Shown: positions 23,801 through 36,064 of the stretch, one piece after another
Numbering within the stretch: position 1 is the first letter of the stretch
How the letters are laid out: every line of letters starts with the position of its first letter
NCBI RefSeq assembly: GCF_963924675.1
Contig: NC_089220.1
Location: 53,640,639 to 53,704,638, forward strand
Source of the DNA: Phocoena phocoena
Taxonomy: Eukaryota > Chordata > Mammalia > Artiodactyla > Phocoenidae
Length of the DNA stretch: 64,000 bases
Reading direction: 5' to 3'
The notes under the pieces: model-generated
Told to the model about the DNA's origin: nothing
Seen by the model: only the letters and a program-made list of their open reading frames with translations
Databases searched by the model: none
Position numbers and translations under genes: made by a program

Positions 23801-26800
23801 TTTAGTGGTTACTGTAGAGTTTACAGTATAGTTTTTAAACATCTTTATTGGAGTATAATTGCTTTACAATAGTGTGTTAGTTTCTGCTTTATAACAAAGT
23901 GAATCAGCTATATGTATACATATATCCCCATATCCCCTCCCTCTTGCGTCTCCCTCCCACCCTCCCTATCGCACCGCTCTAGGTAGTCACAAAGCACTGA
24001 GCTGATCTCCCTGTGCTATGTGGCTGCTTCCCACTATCTATTTTACATTTCGTAGTGTATATATGTCCATGACACTTTCTCACTTCTACCCAGCTTACCC
24101 TTCCCCCTCCCTGTGTCCTCAAGTCAGTTCTCTACATCTGCTTCTTTATTCCTGTCCTGGCTCTATGTTCGTCAGAACCTTTTTTTTTTTTAGATTCCAT
24201 ATATATGTGTTAGCATAAGGTATTTGTTTTTCTCTTTCTCACTTATTTCACTCTGTATGACAGACTCTAGTTCCATCCACCTCACTACAAATGATTCAAT
24301 TTTGTTTCTTAAAATGACTCAATTTTGTTTCTTTTTATGGCTGAGTAACATTCCATTGTATATATGTGCCACATCTTCTTTATCCATTCATCTGTCAGTA
24401 GACACTTAGGTTGCTTCCATGTCCTGGCTATTGTAAATAGAGCTGCAATGAACATTGTGGTACATGACTCTTTGAATTATGGTTTTCTCAGGGTATATGC
24501 CCAGTAGTGGGATTGCTGGGTCATGGAACAGGATAGAAAGCCCAGAGATAAACCCACACACATATAGTCACCTTATTTTTGATAAAGGAGGCAAGAATAT
24601 ACAATGGAGAAAAGACAGCCTCTTCAATAAGTGGTGCTGGGAAAACTGGACAGCTACAGTATACATTTTTAACTAATGAAAGTCCACTTTCAAATAATGC
24701 TATTCCTCCCCACATGTAGTGCAAGTACCTAATACAGAGTGTTCCAGTTCCTCCCTCCTATCCCTTGCACTAATTACCGAATACATTGTTACTATTATTA
24801 CTTTAAGTAAAGAGTTATCTTTCAGATTAATCAAGAATTAAAAACCCAAAAGATTTTATCATATCTCCATTTATTTCTTCTGATGCTTGTTTTGAGATCC
24901 AAGTTTGTAATATATCATTTTCCTTCTCCCTCAGGAACTTCTGTTTACAACACTTGCTGGGCAGCTCTGCTAGATATGAAGTCCCTCAATTTTTGTTTGA
25001 GAATGCCTTAATCCTCCTTCACTTTTGAAGGATTATTTCAGTGGATACAGAATTCTAGATAGGTAGTATTTTTTCTTTCATCACTTAAAATATTTCACTC
25101 CACTCTCCTCTCACTTGCATGGCTTCTGAATTAATTCTTGTCCCTCTATGAGTAAGGTATTATTTTCCTCTGACTTCTTTCAAGATCTTCTCGTCTCTGG
25201 TTTTCTGCAGTCTGAATATGATACATCTAGGTATAATTTTGTTTTGTTTTGTTGGTATGCAATCTTTTTGCTGTACTCTGAACTTCCTGGATCAGTGGTT
25301 TTATGTCGGCCATTAATTTTCAAAGTTCTCAGACCATACTACTTCAAATATTTCTTCTGCTCTTTTCCCTCTTCTCCACATGGTATACAATTATGCATAT
25401 GTTACACCTTTTGAAAATTTCCCACAGTTCTGGCATGTGTATTTTCTTTTTTTTTTTATTCTTTTCCTCTCCGCATTTCATTTTGGGAAGTTTCTTAGAC
25501 CCATCATTAAACACACTGATTCTTTCCTCAGCTGTATCATGTCTTCTAATGAACTCATCATAGGCATGATTCATTATATTTATATATATATATAATATAT
25601 ATTCATTTGTTTTATATGCATATTTTATACATACATATATAATTACTACCATTTTCCTTCAGATCCTTTCTGAGAATTTCCATTTATCTATTTACATTAT
25701 CTGTTCTTGCATTTTGTATGTTTGTTTCCATTAGATCCCTTCATGTAATCATAGATTTTAAAATTTCCTGTCTGTTAATTCCAACATCTGTGTCATATCT
25801 GAGTCGGACTTCTCATGCTTGTTTTATGTCTTCTAACTTTGTTTTTTCTGGGCTTTTAGGGTGCCCTGTGGTTTTTTGTTGAAAGCTAGGCATGTTATTG
25901 AGCAATAGGAACTGAGGTAAACAGACCTCTAATGTAAAGATTTACATTCATCTGGCTAATAATTGGGCTTTGTTTAATTTTTTATATAGCTGTAGGTGCC
26001 AGAAGTTTCAATTTCCCTAGCATTTTTGTTTTTGTCTCCTGTTTGGGGGATTCCCTAAGTACTCTTCCTCAGAAACAGTCTGTGTCTCAGCTCAATCAAA
26101 TATAATCTGTTATTATTATTCTGGAGCCCTATTGGGGTGATTATGGTAAAGTGTTGGGGAGAGGGCAATTCTGCAATCTTTCATTTAGATCTCAGTCTTT
26201 TCATGGGTGTGTATGTCTGGTCAGTGACCTTGACAAATGTTTCTTTTTGTGTAGCTTCCCCTCAGGTGAGACAGGAAGCTTTTGAGGGCTGGAATGAGGT
26301 AAATGCTCTTCATTCACAGCTCTGGGACATGCGTCTGCTAAAATTTTTTCCCTGGAGACTGGACCTCTATTATGGAGAAGGTTCGGATTGCTTTTCACAA
26401 AGATTACTCTTCCTTCTTCTCCCACTGCCAGATCAACAAGGGATATTTCTCAGATCTTCATCATGAAAATACGGTAGGCTTCCTGAAAGTAAAGTCCATG
26501 TAAGTTTGAGAACCCCTCTAAAACCAGAAGTTTCTCACTTTCATGCTGGTCCACACTAAACCTCTAGCAATTCAACAAAATCACCACTGTTCCTAACAGT
26601 TTATACCTTCTGTTCCAGGTAAAGCAGATCTTGGGTATGCCTCTCTGGATTCACCTGTCACTCCAAGTTTCTGAGTGGCAGTTTACTGAATGAACTCAGT
26701 TCTCTGAAAAGTCCAAAAAAAGTTGTTGGTTTTCAATTTGTACAGCTTTTTTCTTGTTGTAAATATAGGAGAGACAATTTCCAACCTTTTAGCATGTTGG
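23801..26800 (-). mobile_element. Ancient L1/HAL1-like element, interrupted
   Basis: Outside the young L1 at 23831-24654, the sequence reads like the reverse complement of an old L1/HAL1 ORF1 region: GGTTACTGTAGAGTTTACAG, then after the insert CAGGAACTTCTGTTTACAAC, CTTTTGAAGGATTATTTCAG, TCAGACCATACTACTTCAAA, TCTGCTCTTTTCCCTCTTCT, and AACATCTGTGTCATATCTGA. Frames are lost. Subfamily and exact ends cannot be fixed by eye. Confidence 0.5.
23831..24654 (-). mobile_element. Young L1 3' end with 5' inversion (twin priming)
   Basis: From 23831 the minus strand carries L1 3'UTR then ORF2 C-terminus (to about 24522, ending in GGGATTGCTGGGTCATGG). At about 24523 the sequence flips to plus-strand ORF2 ([20 protein letters not shown], then [15 protein letters not shown]) up to 24654. 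A 9-bp duplication TACAGTATA lies at 23822-23830 and 24655-24663. This is a complete twin-priming product inserted in an older L1-like element. Confidence 0.92.
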
Positions 26801-26814
26801 AGAGGAATAGGAAG

Positions 26815-26885
26815 TCAATGTGTATTGTTTTAAGTCACTAAGTTTGCAGTAATTTGTTTTACAGCAGCAGATAACTAATACAGTG
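26815..26885 (+). mobile_element. MaLR-type LTR, 3' end
   Basis: TATTGTTTTAAGTCACTAAG, TTTGCAGTAATTTGTTTTAC, AGCAGCAGATAACTAATACA is the well-known 3' terminus of MLT1/MaLR LTRs. Together with 23505-23800 it brackets the inserted L1-derived sequence. Confidence 0.65.
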
Positions 26886-27436
26886 ACATGCAAAAACTAA
26901 AAATAGACATATAAACCATAGTTTTCCAAGCACCCAATCACTGTGAAAGGCTAAATAATCTTTTAGACTTGACAAAAGATTACATGGTACCATAATAGGA
27001 CTCTATGAAATTTCATTTCCAGTGACAAGTAAAAAAGTCCACACATAACATCTTTTAGTGATGGCCTGTAATTTGAAAAATATTCAAATTTAGATTCAGC
27101 TTGTAAAGCTGGCATTGGGGCACAGTCCCTCATATGTTGGTAATGTAAAGCCAGATAACAGAACTGGAGATTTATCACATACTTTCTACTAGCCAAATCC
27201 AAAGTCCTTTTCTCAGTTTTCATCCCCTTTATAGTATATGACATTTAACTCCCTTATTGAAATGTTCAACTCCCCTGGCTTATGTGCCATTTTTGTCCTT
27301 ATTCTTTTCCAGTCATTCTAACTTCTCACTTCAACTGCATTTCACCTAGCTTCTATTGCTGTAAATAGACTACCTCTACTATTTAGTGAACTTTCAAAGT
27401 TAATATAAAATATTCTCGCTTTTAAAACACAAAATC
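26886..27436. other. Unique intergenic DNA
   Basis: Nothing recognisable. A 93-codon open frame on the minus strand (27244-26963) has no family resemblance. Confidence 0.5.
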
Positions 27437-27613
27437 AAGACAGTCCTACTGTAGAGCACAGGTAACTATACTCAACATCTTGTAATAACCTATAATGGAA
27501 GAGAATGAAAAAAAAGAATATATATATTTATAGAATACTTGAATCACTTTGCTGTACATCTGAAACTAACATAATATTGTATATCAACTATATTTCAATA
27601 AAAATTTTTAAAA
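27437..27613 (+). mobile_element. L1 3'UTR fragment
   Basis: CAAGACAGTCCTACTGTAGA, GCACAGGTAACTATACTC, CTTTGCTGTACATCTGAAAC and TATATTTCAATAAAAATTTT are the L1 3'UTR end with its polyadenylation signal region. Severely 5'-truncated. Confidence 0.88.
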
Positions 27614-27639
27614 ACTCTGCTATAATATCAAGTAACAAG

Positions 27640-27785
27640 AAGAAAGCAAGAAAGCAAGAAAGCAAGAAAGAAAGAAAGAAAAGAAAGAAGAGAAAGAAAG
27701 AAAAAGAAAAGAAAGAAAAGAAAAGAAAGAAAAGAAAGAAAAGGAAAGAAAGAAAGAAAGAAAGAAGGAAAGAAAGAAAGAAAAA
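27640..27785. repeat. (GAAA)n-rich purine tract
   Basis: About 145 bases of uninterrupted purine on the plus strand (GCAAGAAA units first, then GAAA/GAAAA/GGAA variants). It lies about 30 bases downstream of an L1 3' end, a common origin for such tracts (expansion from an A-rich tail region). Open frames across it are composition artefacts. Confidence 0.97.
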
Positions 27786-29149
27786 CACAAAAATCTAGTT
27801 AACATCTACATACTCCCTTCCTTTTGGTTTACTTCTCAAAAGGTAATTGAATTTAGTTTTTCTCTTAGGATTAAGACTTTAGAAATTTTTCTAGAATGTA
27901 TTACCTATTTAGTATATTATCAGTAGAGTTGCACATTCTTCCAAGAGGGCTTAATGAAGCACTAAACTGCAGAATAAGCATTAACCTTCAAAATACCCCT
28001 AAGAAGTATATAAACTACTTTAGAATAAGATTCCTTCCAAGGTTTAGATCCACTAAAAAGGCAAACCAGGCAGTTCATTATTAAAAGCAATACTTATACA
28101 TTATCACACAAGTTAAATCACTACACAAATCCAGGACTTCTAACAGCATTTATGGTTATGACTAATTTGACCCTCATTTCAACAAGGAATCATTTTTCCC
28201 TATAATCTGCCCCCAAATTACCCATCCACATACTTTCTTGAATTCTTTACACTAGACTTGGGGTATACACAGGATTTTTAATCTGATACTCCTTTCTTAA
28301 CCTCACCTTAGCTGTTTTCTTTATCTCCCTTATAGATAATCAGTATTTCTTTTTGTTAGGTTCTACCTCCTGTGGTAATGATTTGACATCATTCAGTTTG
28401 GTTTTATTTGACAGAAATGCTTTAGCTATAAATGTTGGGAAGGAATATATTCTAATTTGGATAATTTTTTCCAGTAGGTATTCCCCTATTCCTCAAAAAA
28501 TGGTACCCTCAGTGAGAATTCTGGCTACAGCCAAGTAATGAGAATAGCAATTTCATTTTCTAAAGGCACTATAAACCTAGTCAAATATGATCCCCCCACA
28601 AAAAAAAGAAAGAAAGAAAAAAAAAAAGAATGTAAGAAAACCAATGTTCCTGGAAACCAACCACAGGGATACAATAATCTAAGAAGCATTTATGTTTGAA
28701 AAACTGCTGAAATTCAGGTAAGAACCATAAAAATTTGTGACACTCTGGGGGAAGCTCTCATACACTCACTCCTCCCCAAGCTCTGTCAGAGTGAGTTTTA
28801 GCTCTGCTCTACTAGGTGAAGCTGTGGTACTGATTCAACTAAGTATTTTCCTGGATGAAGCTCTGCACATGCACAGTTGTGTCAGAGAGGCCCCAAGCTA
28901 TTCTCACACTCCTGGTTTCCCATAAGGCTGTAAACATGCACATTGGGATTTGAAATGACTGAGCATAAGGTAAAACCCAGAACAGATACAAAAACAGCCT
29001 AAACTATTAATGTGTTATACCAACACACAAATCCATTGTCAGATGATGGAAACCTCACTGGCTGAAAGGTAGAAATGGCAGAAATCCACAGGAATGTGAA
29101 GAGCACCAAAAATGGTAAATATGTGGGTTAATTTAGAAGACTCTATAAA
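27786..29149. other. Unique intergenic DNA
   Basis: Only an A-rich stretch (about 28600-28630) stands out. No coding or RNA gene evidence. Confidence 0.5.
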
Positions 29150-30720
29150 TAGTTTTTTCATTTCTTCTCTTAACTTCAAGAAGAAACATAAGATTGTACA
29201 AAGCAACAATTATAATACTATAATGCCAAGTTTTAACAGATCTTGATGTAATGTATATGACAATAACAGCATAAAAGAATGTGGAAGAAGCAGAATTATA
29301 TTGGAGAAAAGTTCTCTATTTTACTGGAATTAAGTTAGTATCAATCTAAGGTAAATTGTATAAATTAAGATGCATATTGTATTCCACAGAATAACCACTA
29401 AAAATATTAAAATAATAAGTAATTAAAAAGTGTTTATAACACAAAAGAGAGCAATCAAGAAGGAACACAGTAATACAAAAGAAAGAAGACATAAAGAAAA
29501 CAAATAGCAAAATGGCAAAGGTAAATCTAGAGATATCAATAATAACATTAATGTGAGTGGTCTAAGCATTCCAAAGACAAAGCAGAGACATTCAGACTGG
29601 ATTACAAATGCAATATCCAATTACATGCTGCCTACAAGAGAAAAGACTTTAGATTCAAGATACAAATTAGTTGACATCAAAAGGAAGAAAAAATATGTAC
29701 TATGCAGATAGTAACAAGAACTACAGACTGGCTAGAGAAATGTAAGGCAAAAATAGAATTTACAGCAAAAAATAGAGACAAAAAGAGAATTTTATAACAG
29801 TAATAACATGATTCAATATATCAGGAAAATATAACAACTATAAATGTTTATTCACCCAATAATATCAACTTGAACACAGCAAAAACTGATAAAACAATTC
29901 AACAATTTTAATTTGAGATCTCAATACCTCACTCTCAATAATTAATAAAACACCTAGAGAGAACATTGCAAGTATAAGAAAACTGGAACAACACTATCAC
30001 CTAACCTTGTTCTCCCTGCAGAATGCACTTTTTTGTAAAGTGCACATGGATTATTCTTTAGGATAGAACATATGTTAAGTTATAAAACAAGTCTCAGTTA
30101 ACTTAAAAGGACTGGCATAATACAAAGTTTGTTCTTCAACCACAACAGAATTAAATTAAAAATCAACAACAGAAAGAAATCTGGAAAATCACCAAATATT
30201 TGAAAATTAAGCAACACACTTGCAAATAACTCATGGGTCAAGGAAGAAATCACAAAGAAAATTAGAAAATATTTTGGACTGAAAAAATGAAAGCACAGTA
30301 CATAAACAAACACAATAAATAATAAATGAAAACACAATATATCAAAATTTATTGACTGCAGCTAAAGCAGTGCTTAGTGGAAAATTTATAGTTTTTCATA
30401 CCTATATCAGAAAAGGAAGATCTTAAATCAATAACTGAGTTTCCACCTAAAAAGTTGAATAAGATGAGCAAATAAACCCAAAATAAATAGAAAAAGAAAT
30501 ATTAAAGATTAAGTCAGAAAGAAATAATAAAAAAACATAAAAGTAATAGAGACTATCAATAAAACCAAAAGTTGTCTCTTTGAAAAGATCAACAAAATTG
30601 GCAAGCCTTTAGCTAGACTGAAAAAAAAAGAAGACATAAATTACCAAAATTAGGAGTGAATGAAAAGAACAGACCTAAAAGAAATAAATTGAATTAGGAA
30701 TTATAAAATTTTCCATAAAT

Positions 30721-31718
30721 ATACTGGCACAAAAAAGACACAGCGATTAATGGACCAGAATAGAGAACCCAGAAATAAACCCACGTACCTATGGTCAATT
30801 AATCTATAACACAGGAAGCAATAATATACAATGGAGAAAAGACTGTCTCTTCAACAAGTGATGCTGGGAAAACTGGACAGGCATAGTTAAGACAATGAGA
30901 TTAGAACATTCCCTTACACCATATACAAAAATAAACTCAAAATGGGTTAAAGACCTACATGTAAGACATGAAACCATAAAATTCCTAGAAAAGAACATAG
31001 GAGGAACAATCTTTGACATAAATTGCAGCAATATTTTCTTGGATCAGTATCCCAAAAGAAATAAAAGCAAAAATAAACAAAGGGGACCTAATTAAACTTA
31101 AAAGCTTTTGCACAGCAAAGGAAATCATTGACAAAACAAAAATACAACCTACAGAATTGGAGAAGATATTTACAAATGATGTGACTGACAGGGGCTTAAT
31201 ATCCAAAATATATAAACAGCTCACACAACTCAATATAAAAAAAATCCAATAAAAAAATGGACAGAAGATTTGAATAGCTATTTCTCCAAAGAAGTCATAT
31301 CAGTGGCTAAGAGGTACATGAAAAGATGCTCAACATCGCTAATTATTAAAGAAATGCAAATCAAAACCACAATGAGGTATCACCTCATACCTGTCAGAAT
31401 GACTATCATCAAAAAAACCTACGAATAACAAATGTTGAAGAGGATGTGGAGAAAAGGGAACCTTTGTACACTGTTAGTGGGAATGTAAATTGGTACAGCC
31501 ATTATGGAAAACAGTATGGAGGTTCCTCAAAAAACTAAAAGTAGGACTACCATAAGATCCAGCAACTTCATTCCTGGGTATATAGCCAGAAAAAAACAGA
31601 AACACTAATTTAAAAAGATACGTGCAGCCCAGTGTTCAAAGAAGTACTATTTACAATAGCCAAGACATGGAAGCAACCCAAGTGCCATCAACAGATGACT
31701 GAATTAAGAAGATGTGGG

Positions 31719-31752
<34 letters not shown>

Positions 31753-32276
31753 CGTGTGTATATATATATATATATATATAGGAATATATATATATAATGG
31801 AATATATATATATTCCATTATATATATATATAAAATGGAATATTACTCAGCCATAAAGAGAAATGAAATACTGCCATTTGCAGCAATATGGATGGACCTA
31901 GAGAATATTATGCATAGTGAAATAAGTCAGACAGAGTAAGACAAATACTATATATCACTTACATGTGGAATCTCAAAAATAGTACCAATGAATGTATATA
32001 CAAAACAGAAACAGACTCACAGACGTAGAAAACAAACTCGTGGTCACCAAAGGAGAGAGGGAAGGGGGAAGGACAAAGTAGGGGTATAGGATTAACAGAT
32101 ACAAACTACTATATATAAAATAAATAAACAAAAAGGATATACTGTATAGCACAAGGAATTGTACCCATTATCTTGTAAAAACCTATAATGGAGTATAATC
32201 TGTAAAAATACTGAATTACTATGCTATACATCTGCTGTACACCTGAAACTAACACAACTATATGTCAATAAAAAAA
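30721..32276 (+). mobile_element. Younger L1 insert (ORF2 C-terminal half and 3'UTR)
   Basis: 5'-truncated L1 starting at ACTGGCACAAAAAAGACAC, through ORF2 C-terminal blocks (CATTCCCTTACACCATATAC, ACTGTTAGTGGGAATGTAAA) to the 3'UTR end (CACCTGAAACTAACACAACT, then CAATAAAAAAA). The ten bases TTCCATAAAT occur at both ends (30711-30720 and 32277-32286), a target duplication. ORF2 is broken by several frameshifts. A GT/TA microsatellite sits at 31717-31832. Confidence 0.9.
31717..31832. repeat. (GT)n-(TA)n microsatellite with 48-bp palindrome
   Basis: A GT run (about 31721-31751) passes into TA runs. From 31784 to 31831 the sequence is a perfect palindrome centred between 31807 and 31808, built on TGGAATATAT / ATATATTCCA arms. 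It replaces the short ACATATACACAATGG segment of L1 ORF2. Confidence 0.9.
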
Positions 32277-33131
32277 TTCCATAAATTAAAGCCCAGACCC
32301 ATATGGCTTTACTGGTGAATTCTATCAAATATTTAAAGGAAAAATAATATCAATTCTTCACAAACTCTCCCAAAGAATAGAGAAGGAGAAAACACTTTAC
32401 AATTCATCCTAATAGTCCAGTATTACCTTAGTGCCAAAGCCTAACAAAGAGTTCACAAGAAAACTACAGACAAACATTCCTCACGAACATAGATACAAAT
32501 ATTCTTAACAAAATATCAACAAATAAAATCCAACAACATATAAAATTTATTATATACTATAACCACGAGGGCATTTTCCCAAAAGAACAAGGTTGGTTAA
32601 CAACTGAAAATCAACTAATGTAGCACGCTAAGTTAATAAAGGACAAAAGCTGTATGATGGTATCAAAAGATGCAGAAAAGGCATTTGACAACATCCAATG
32701 CCCATTCACAAATAAAAACTCTCAAAAAGTCAAGGAATAGCAGGAAATATTCTCAATCTAATAAAAGACTTCTTTTTAAAAGAAAAAAATACCCACAACT
32801 AACCATGTATTTAATTATGAAAGATTGAGTTCTTTCTCCCATAAGATCAGGAAAAAAGCAAAGTTATACTCCTATAACTGCAATTTAACATTTTACTGAA
32901 AGTTCTAGTTAGTGCGGGACAGTAACAAAATCAGGAAGGAATAAGTAAAATTGTCTTTATTCATAGATGATGATCATCTATATAGAAAAGTCCAAGAAAT
33001 CTACAAAACACTACTAGAACTAATAAAAGAATGCAGCAGATTGCAGGGTATAAGAACCATATGAGAAATTTCATTGTAATTCTATATTCCAGCAAAAACA
33101 AACAAAGACAAAAAAACAACAGAAATTGAAA

Positions 33132-34737
33132 GATTGGCCAAGATGTAGAAATACCCTAAGCTCACCTCCTCTCACAGGCACATCAAAATCCCAACTATTT
33201 ACAGAATGACCATTGATGAAAAACTATGGAACTTACAAGAAAATATGTACAACTAAAGATATAATGAAGAAACCATGACAAGACAGCCTGGAGGGGCAAA
33301 GTCAGGTCCCATACACTCAGGTGGGCAACCCACAAATGGGGGAATAATTACAATTGCAGAGGTTCACCCAAATGAGTGAGAGGTCTGAGCCTTACATCAG
33401 GCTCTCCAGGCTGTGGGTCCTGCACTGGGAAGATGAGCCCCCAAGGCATTCAGTTTGAAGGCCAGAGGGACTTATTTTTGGGGGTCCCAAAGGGCTGAGG
33501 GAAATAGAGACTTCACTCTTAAAGGGCACACACAAACTCTCACATACTCCAGAACCCAGGGCAGAAGCGGCAATTTGAAAGAAGCCTGGGTCAGACCTGC
33601 CTGCTAACCTTGGAAAGCTTCCCAGAGAGGGAAAAGGCAACTGGAGGTCACTCTGGGGACACAGACACTGGCAGCAGGCATTTTGGGGAGCTCCTTCTAC
33701 CACGTGGACACTGGTGTTGGCAAGCACAATTCTGGAATCCTCCCTCTAGCTTATTAGCCCCAAAACCCAGCACCATCCTATCCAATGGTCTGTAGGTGTC
33801 AGTGCTGGGATGCCTTAAGACTCCCTGAGGCCCCAGCCACTTCTTGATGTAGCCCTGCCCACTAGAGGACCAAGGCCCTGGCCTCACATACCAGTACACA
33901 GGCATTAGAACCGAGGACTCCAGGGCTCTCCAGCTAGAGACACTGGGACCCACCTCTACCCACTAGCAGCCCAGACTCTGACTGGGACTGGCTGGACCCT
34001 TGCCATGCCCACCAGCAAGCCAACTCACCCACAAGTGGGCAGACACGAGCCACAAGAAAACCATAGTCCTGCAGCCTGCAGAACCAGCCCACCCACTAGC
34101 ACACCAGATCCTGCCCCAGGACAAGTTGGGCCACAGCCTTGTCTACTAGAAGGCCAATACAACTTTCAAGACACCCCAGGACTTATAGCCATGTCAGGAA
34201 CCAGCCCCACCCACCAGCAATCCAGCACCAGCTCTGGGAACCCTGGGCCCTACAAACAAAGCCCAGGACCCAGTTCTGCTGCCAGTAGGCCAGCACTAGC
34301 CCCAGTACCAAGCTTAACTCACCAGTGGGCAGGAAATAGCATTGGAATCTCCTGGACCTAGACTCCACCCACCAGTATCCTAGCACTAGACCTATAGCCC
34401 CCCAGGGTTCTGCACCCAGCTGACTCTTGACCTGGTCCTACCAACCAGCAGCTGGCAGCCTCCACACAAGGCAAGGCCTGGCAACCAACCAGACTGGGGA
34501 CCAACAAGCCTAAAAGATCCCTCCCTCCACCACACAATCAGCCTGCCACAACAGAAAGACCCAAGCAGCCTTCACTGGAGCAACCCCTAGAGCATATAGC
34601 TCTGGTGATGAGGGGAATGTGTGCTATAATACATAGGCCACAAAAGGCCACTTCTCCAAGGTCAGGAAACCTAACAAACCCGCCAGATACATAAAAATAA
34701 AAACAGCAAGTTAGGCAAAATGAGTTGACGGAGAAAC
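33132..34737 (+). other. 5'UTR of the old full-length L1
   Basis: GC-richer than its surroundings, with proline/serine-coding chance frames at 33610-34361. The layout (5'UTR, ORF1, ORF2) and the AAGATG start identify it as an L1 5'UTR, so those frames are not genes. Confidence 0.8.
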
Positions 34738-35575
34738 ATGTTCCAAACGAAGGAACAAGAAAAAAACCCAGAAAAAGAACTAAGTGAATAGGAGATAGGC
34801 AATCTACCCATGAGAGTTCAGGGCAGTGATTGTAAAGACGTTTAAAGAAATCAGGAGAAGAATGGATGCACAGAGTGAGAAGATAGAGGTTTTTAACAAA
34901 GAGTTAGAAAATAAAAAGAACAACCAAACAGAGGTGAAGAATACAATAACTGAAATGAAAAATACATTAGAAGGACTCAACGGTAGATAAAATGATACAG
35001 AGGAACGGATCAGTGAGCTGGAAGAAAGAGTAGTGGAAATCACTGATGTTGAACGTGAAAAAAGAAAAAAAGAATGAAAAGATATGAGGACAGTTTAAGA
35101 GACTTCTGAAGCAACATAGAGCACACTAATGTTAGCATTATAGGGATCCCAGAAGGAGAAGAGACAGAGAATGGGGCTGAGAACATAACTGAAGACATAA
35201 TAGCTGAAAATTTCCCTAACCTAGGAAAGGAAACAGACGTCCAAGTCCAGGAAGTACAAGAGTTCCATATAGGATTAACCCAAAGAGGAACACACCAAGA
35301 CACATTGTAATTAAAATGGCAGAAATTAAAGATAAAGAGAGATTATTCAAAGCAGCAAGGGAAAAGCAACATGCTACATACAAGGAAACTCCTGTAAGCC
35401 TATCAGCTGACTTTTCAGCAGAAACTCTGCAGGCCAGAAGGGAGTGACATGATATATTTAAAAGCCTACAACCAATAATACTCCACCCTGCAAGGTTCTC
35501 ATTCAGATTTGATGGACAGATCAAAACCTTCACAAGCTAAAAGACTTCAGCACCACCAAACCACCTTTATGACAA
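34738..35575 (+). pseudogene. L1 ORF1 remnant
   Basis: Broken frames give the ORF1p pattern: coiled-coil text with ATAGGAGATAGGCAATCTAC and GAACGGATCAGTGAGCTGGA, the RRM block (AATGTTAGCATTATAGGGAT), then GCAGCAAGGGAAAAGCAAC and GCAGAAACTCTGCAGGCCAG of the C-terminal domain. Multiple stops and indels. Upstream of the ORF2 remnant at 36065. Confidence 0.85.
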
Positions 35576-36064
35576 ATGTTAAAAGAACTTCTCTAAGTGA
35601 AAAAGAAAAGAACACAACAAGAAACATGAAAATCGCAACAGAGAAAACTCACTGGTAAATGCAAACATACAGTAAAGGTACAAAATCATCCATTCACAAA
35701 GCTAGTAGGAAGGTTAAAAAACAAAGTAAGTAAAACCATCTATATCCACAATAAGCTGTTAAGAGATACAGAAACCAATTAGATGGAAAATATGATATCA
35801 AAAATAGCAATCATGAAGGGAGGAGAGTAAAAATGCATGTTTCTTAAAATGCATTTGAAATTAAGAGCAGCTTAAAACAATCACATATATATACAGATTG
35901 CTATATATAAACCTCATGGTAACAACAAACCAAAAATCTATAATATATACACATACAAAAAAGAAAAAGGAATCCAAGCATAACACTAAAGATAGTCATC
36001 AGATCCAAGGACAAAAGAAGAAACAAAAGAGACCTAAAAAAAAAACCTCAAAACAATTTTAAAA

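Noticed and set aside
26137..26466. 109-codon frame starting MIMVKCWGEG
   Set aside because: Lies in the region of old reverse L1/HAL1-like sequence; both strands are open by chance.
27505..27805. Lysine-rich or Phe/Ser-rich frames
   Set aside because: Pure artefact of the GAAA tract.
33392..34386. Overlapping GC-rich open frames on both strands (up to 118 codons) that look like a proline-rich gene
   Set aside because: They lie wholly within the 5'UTR of the full-length L1 at 33132-40718, overlap on both strands and show no domain or conserved start.
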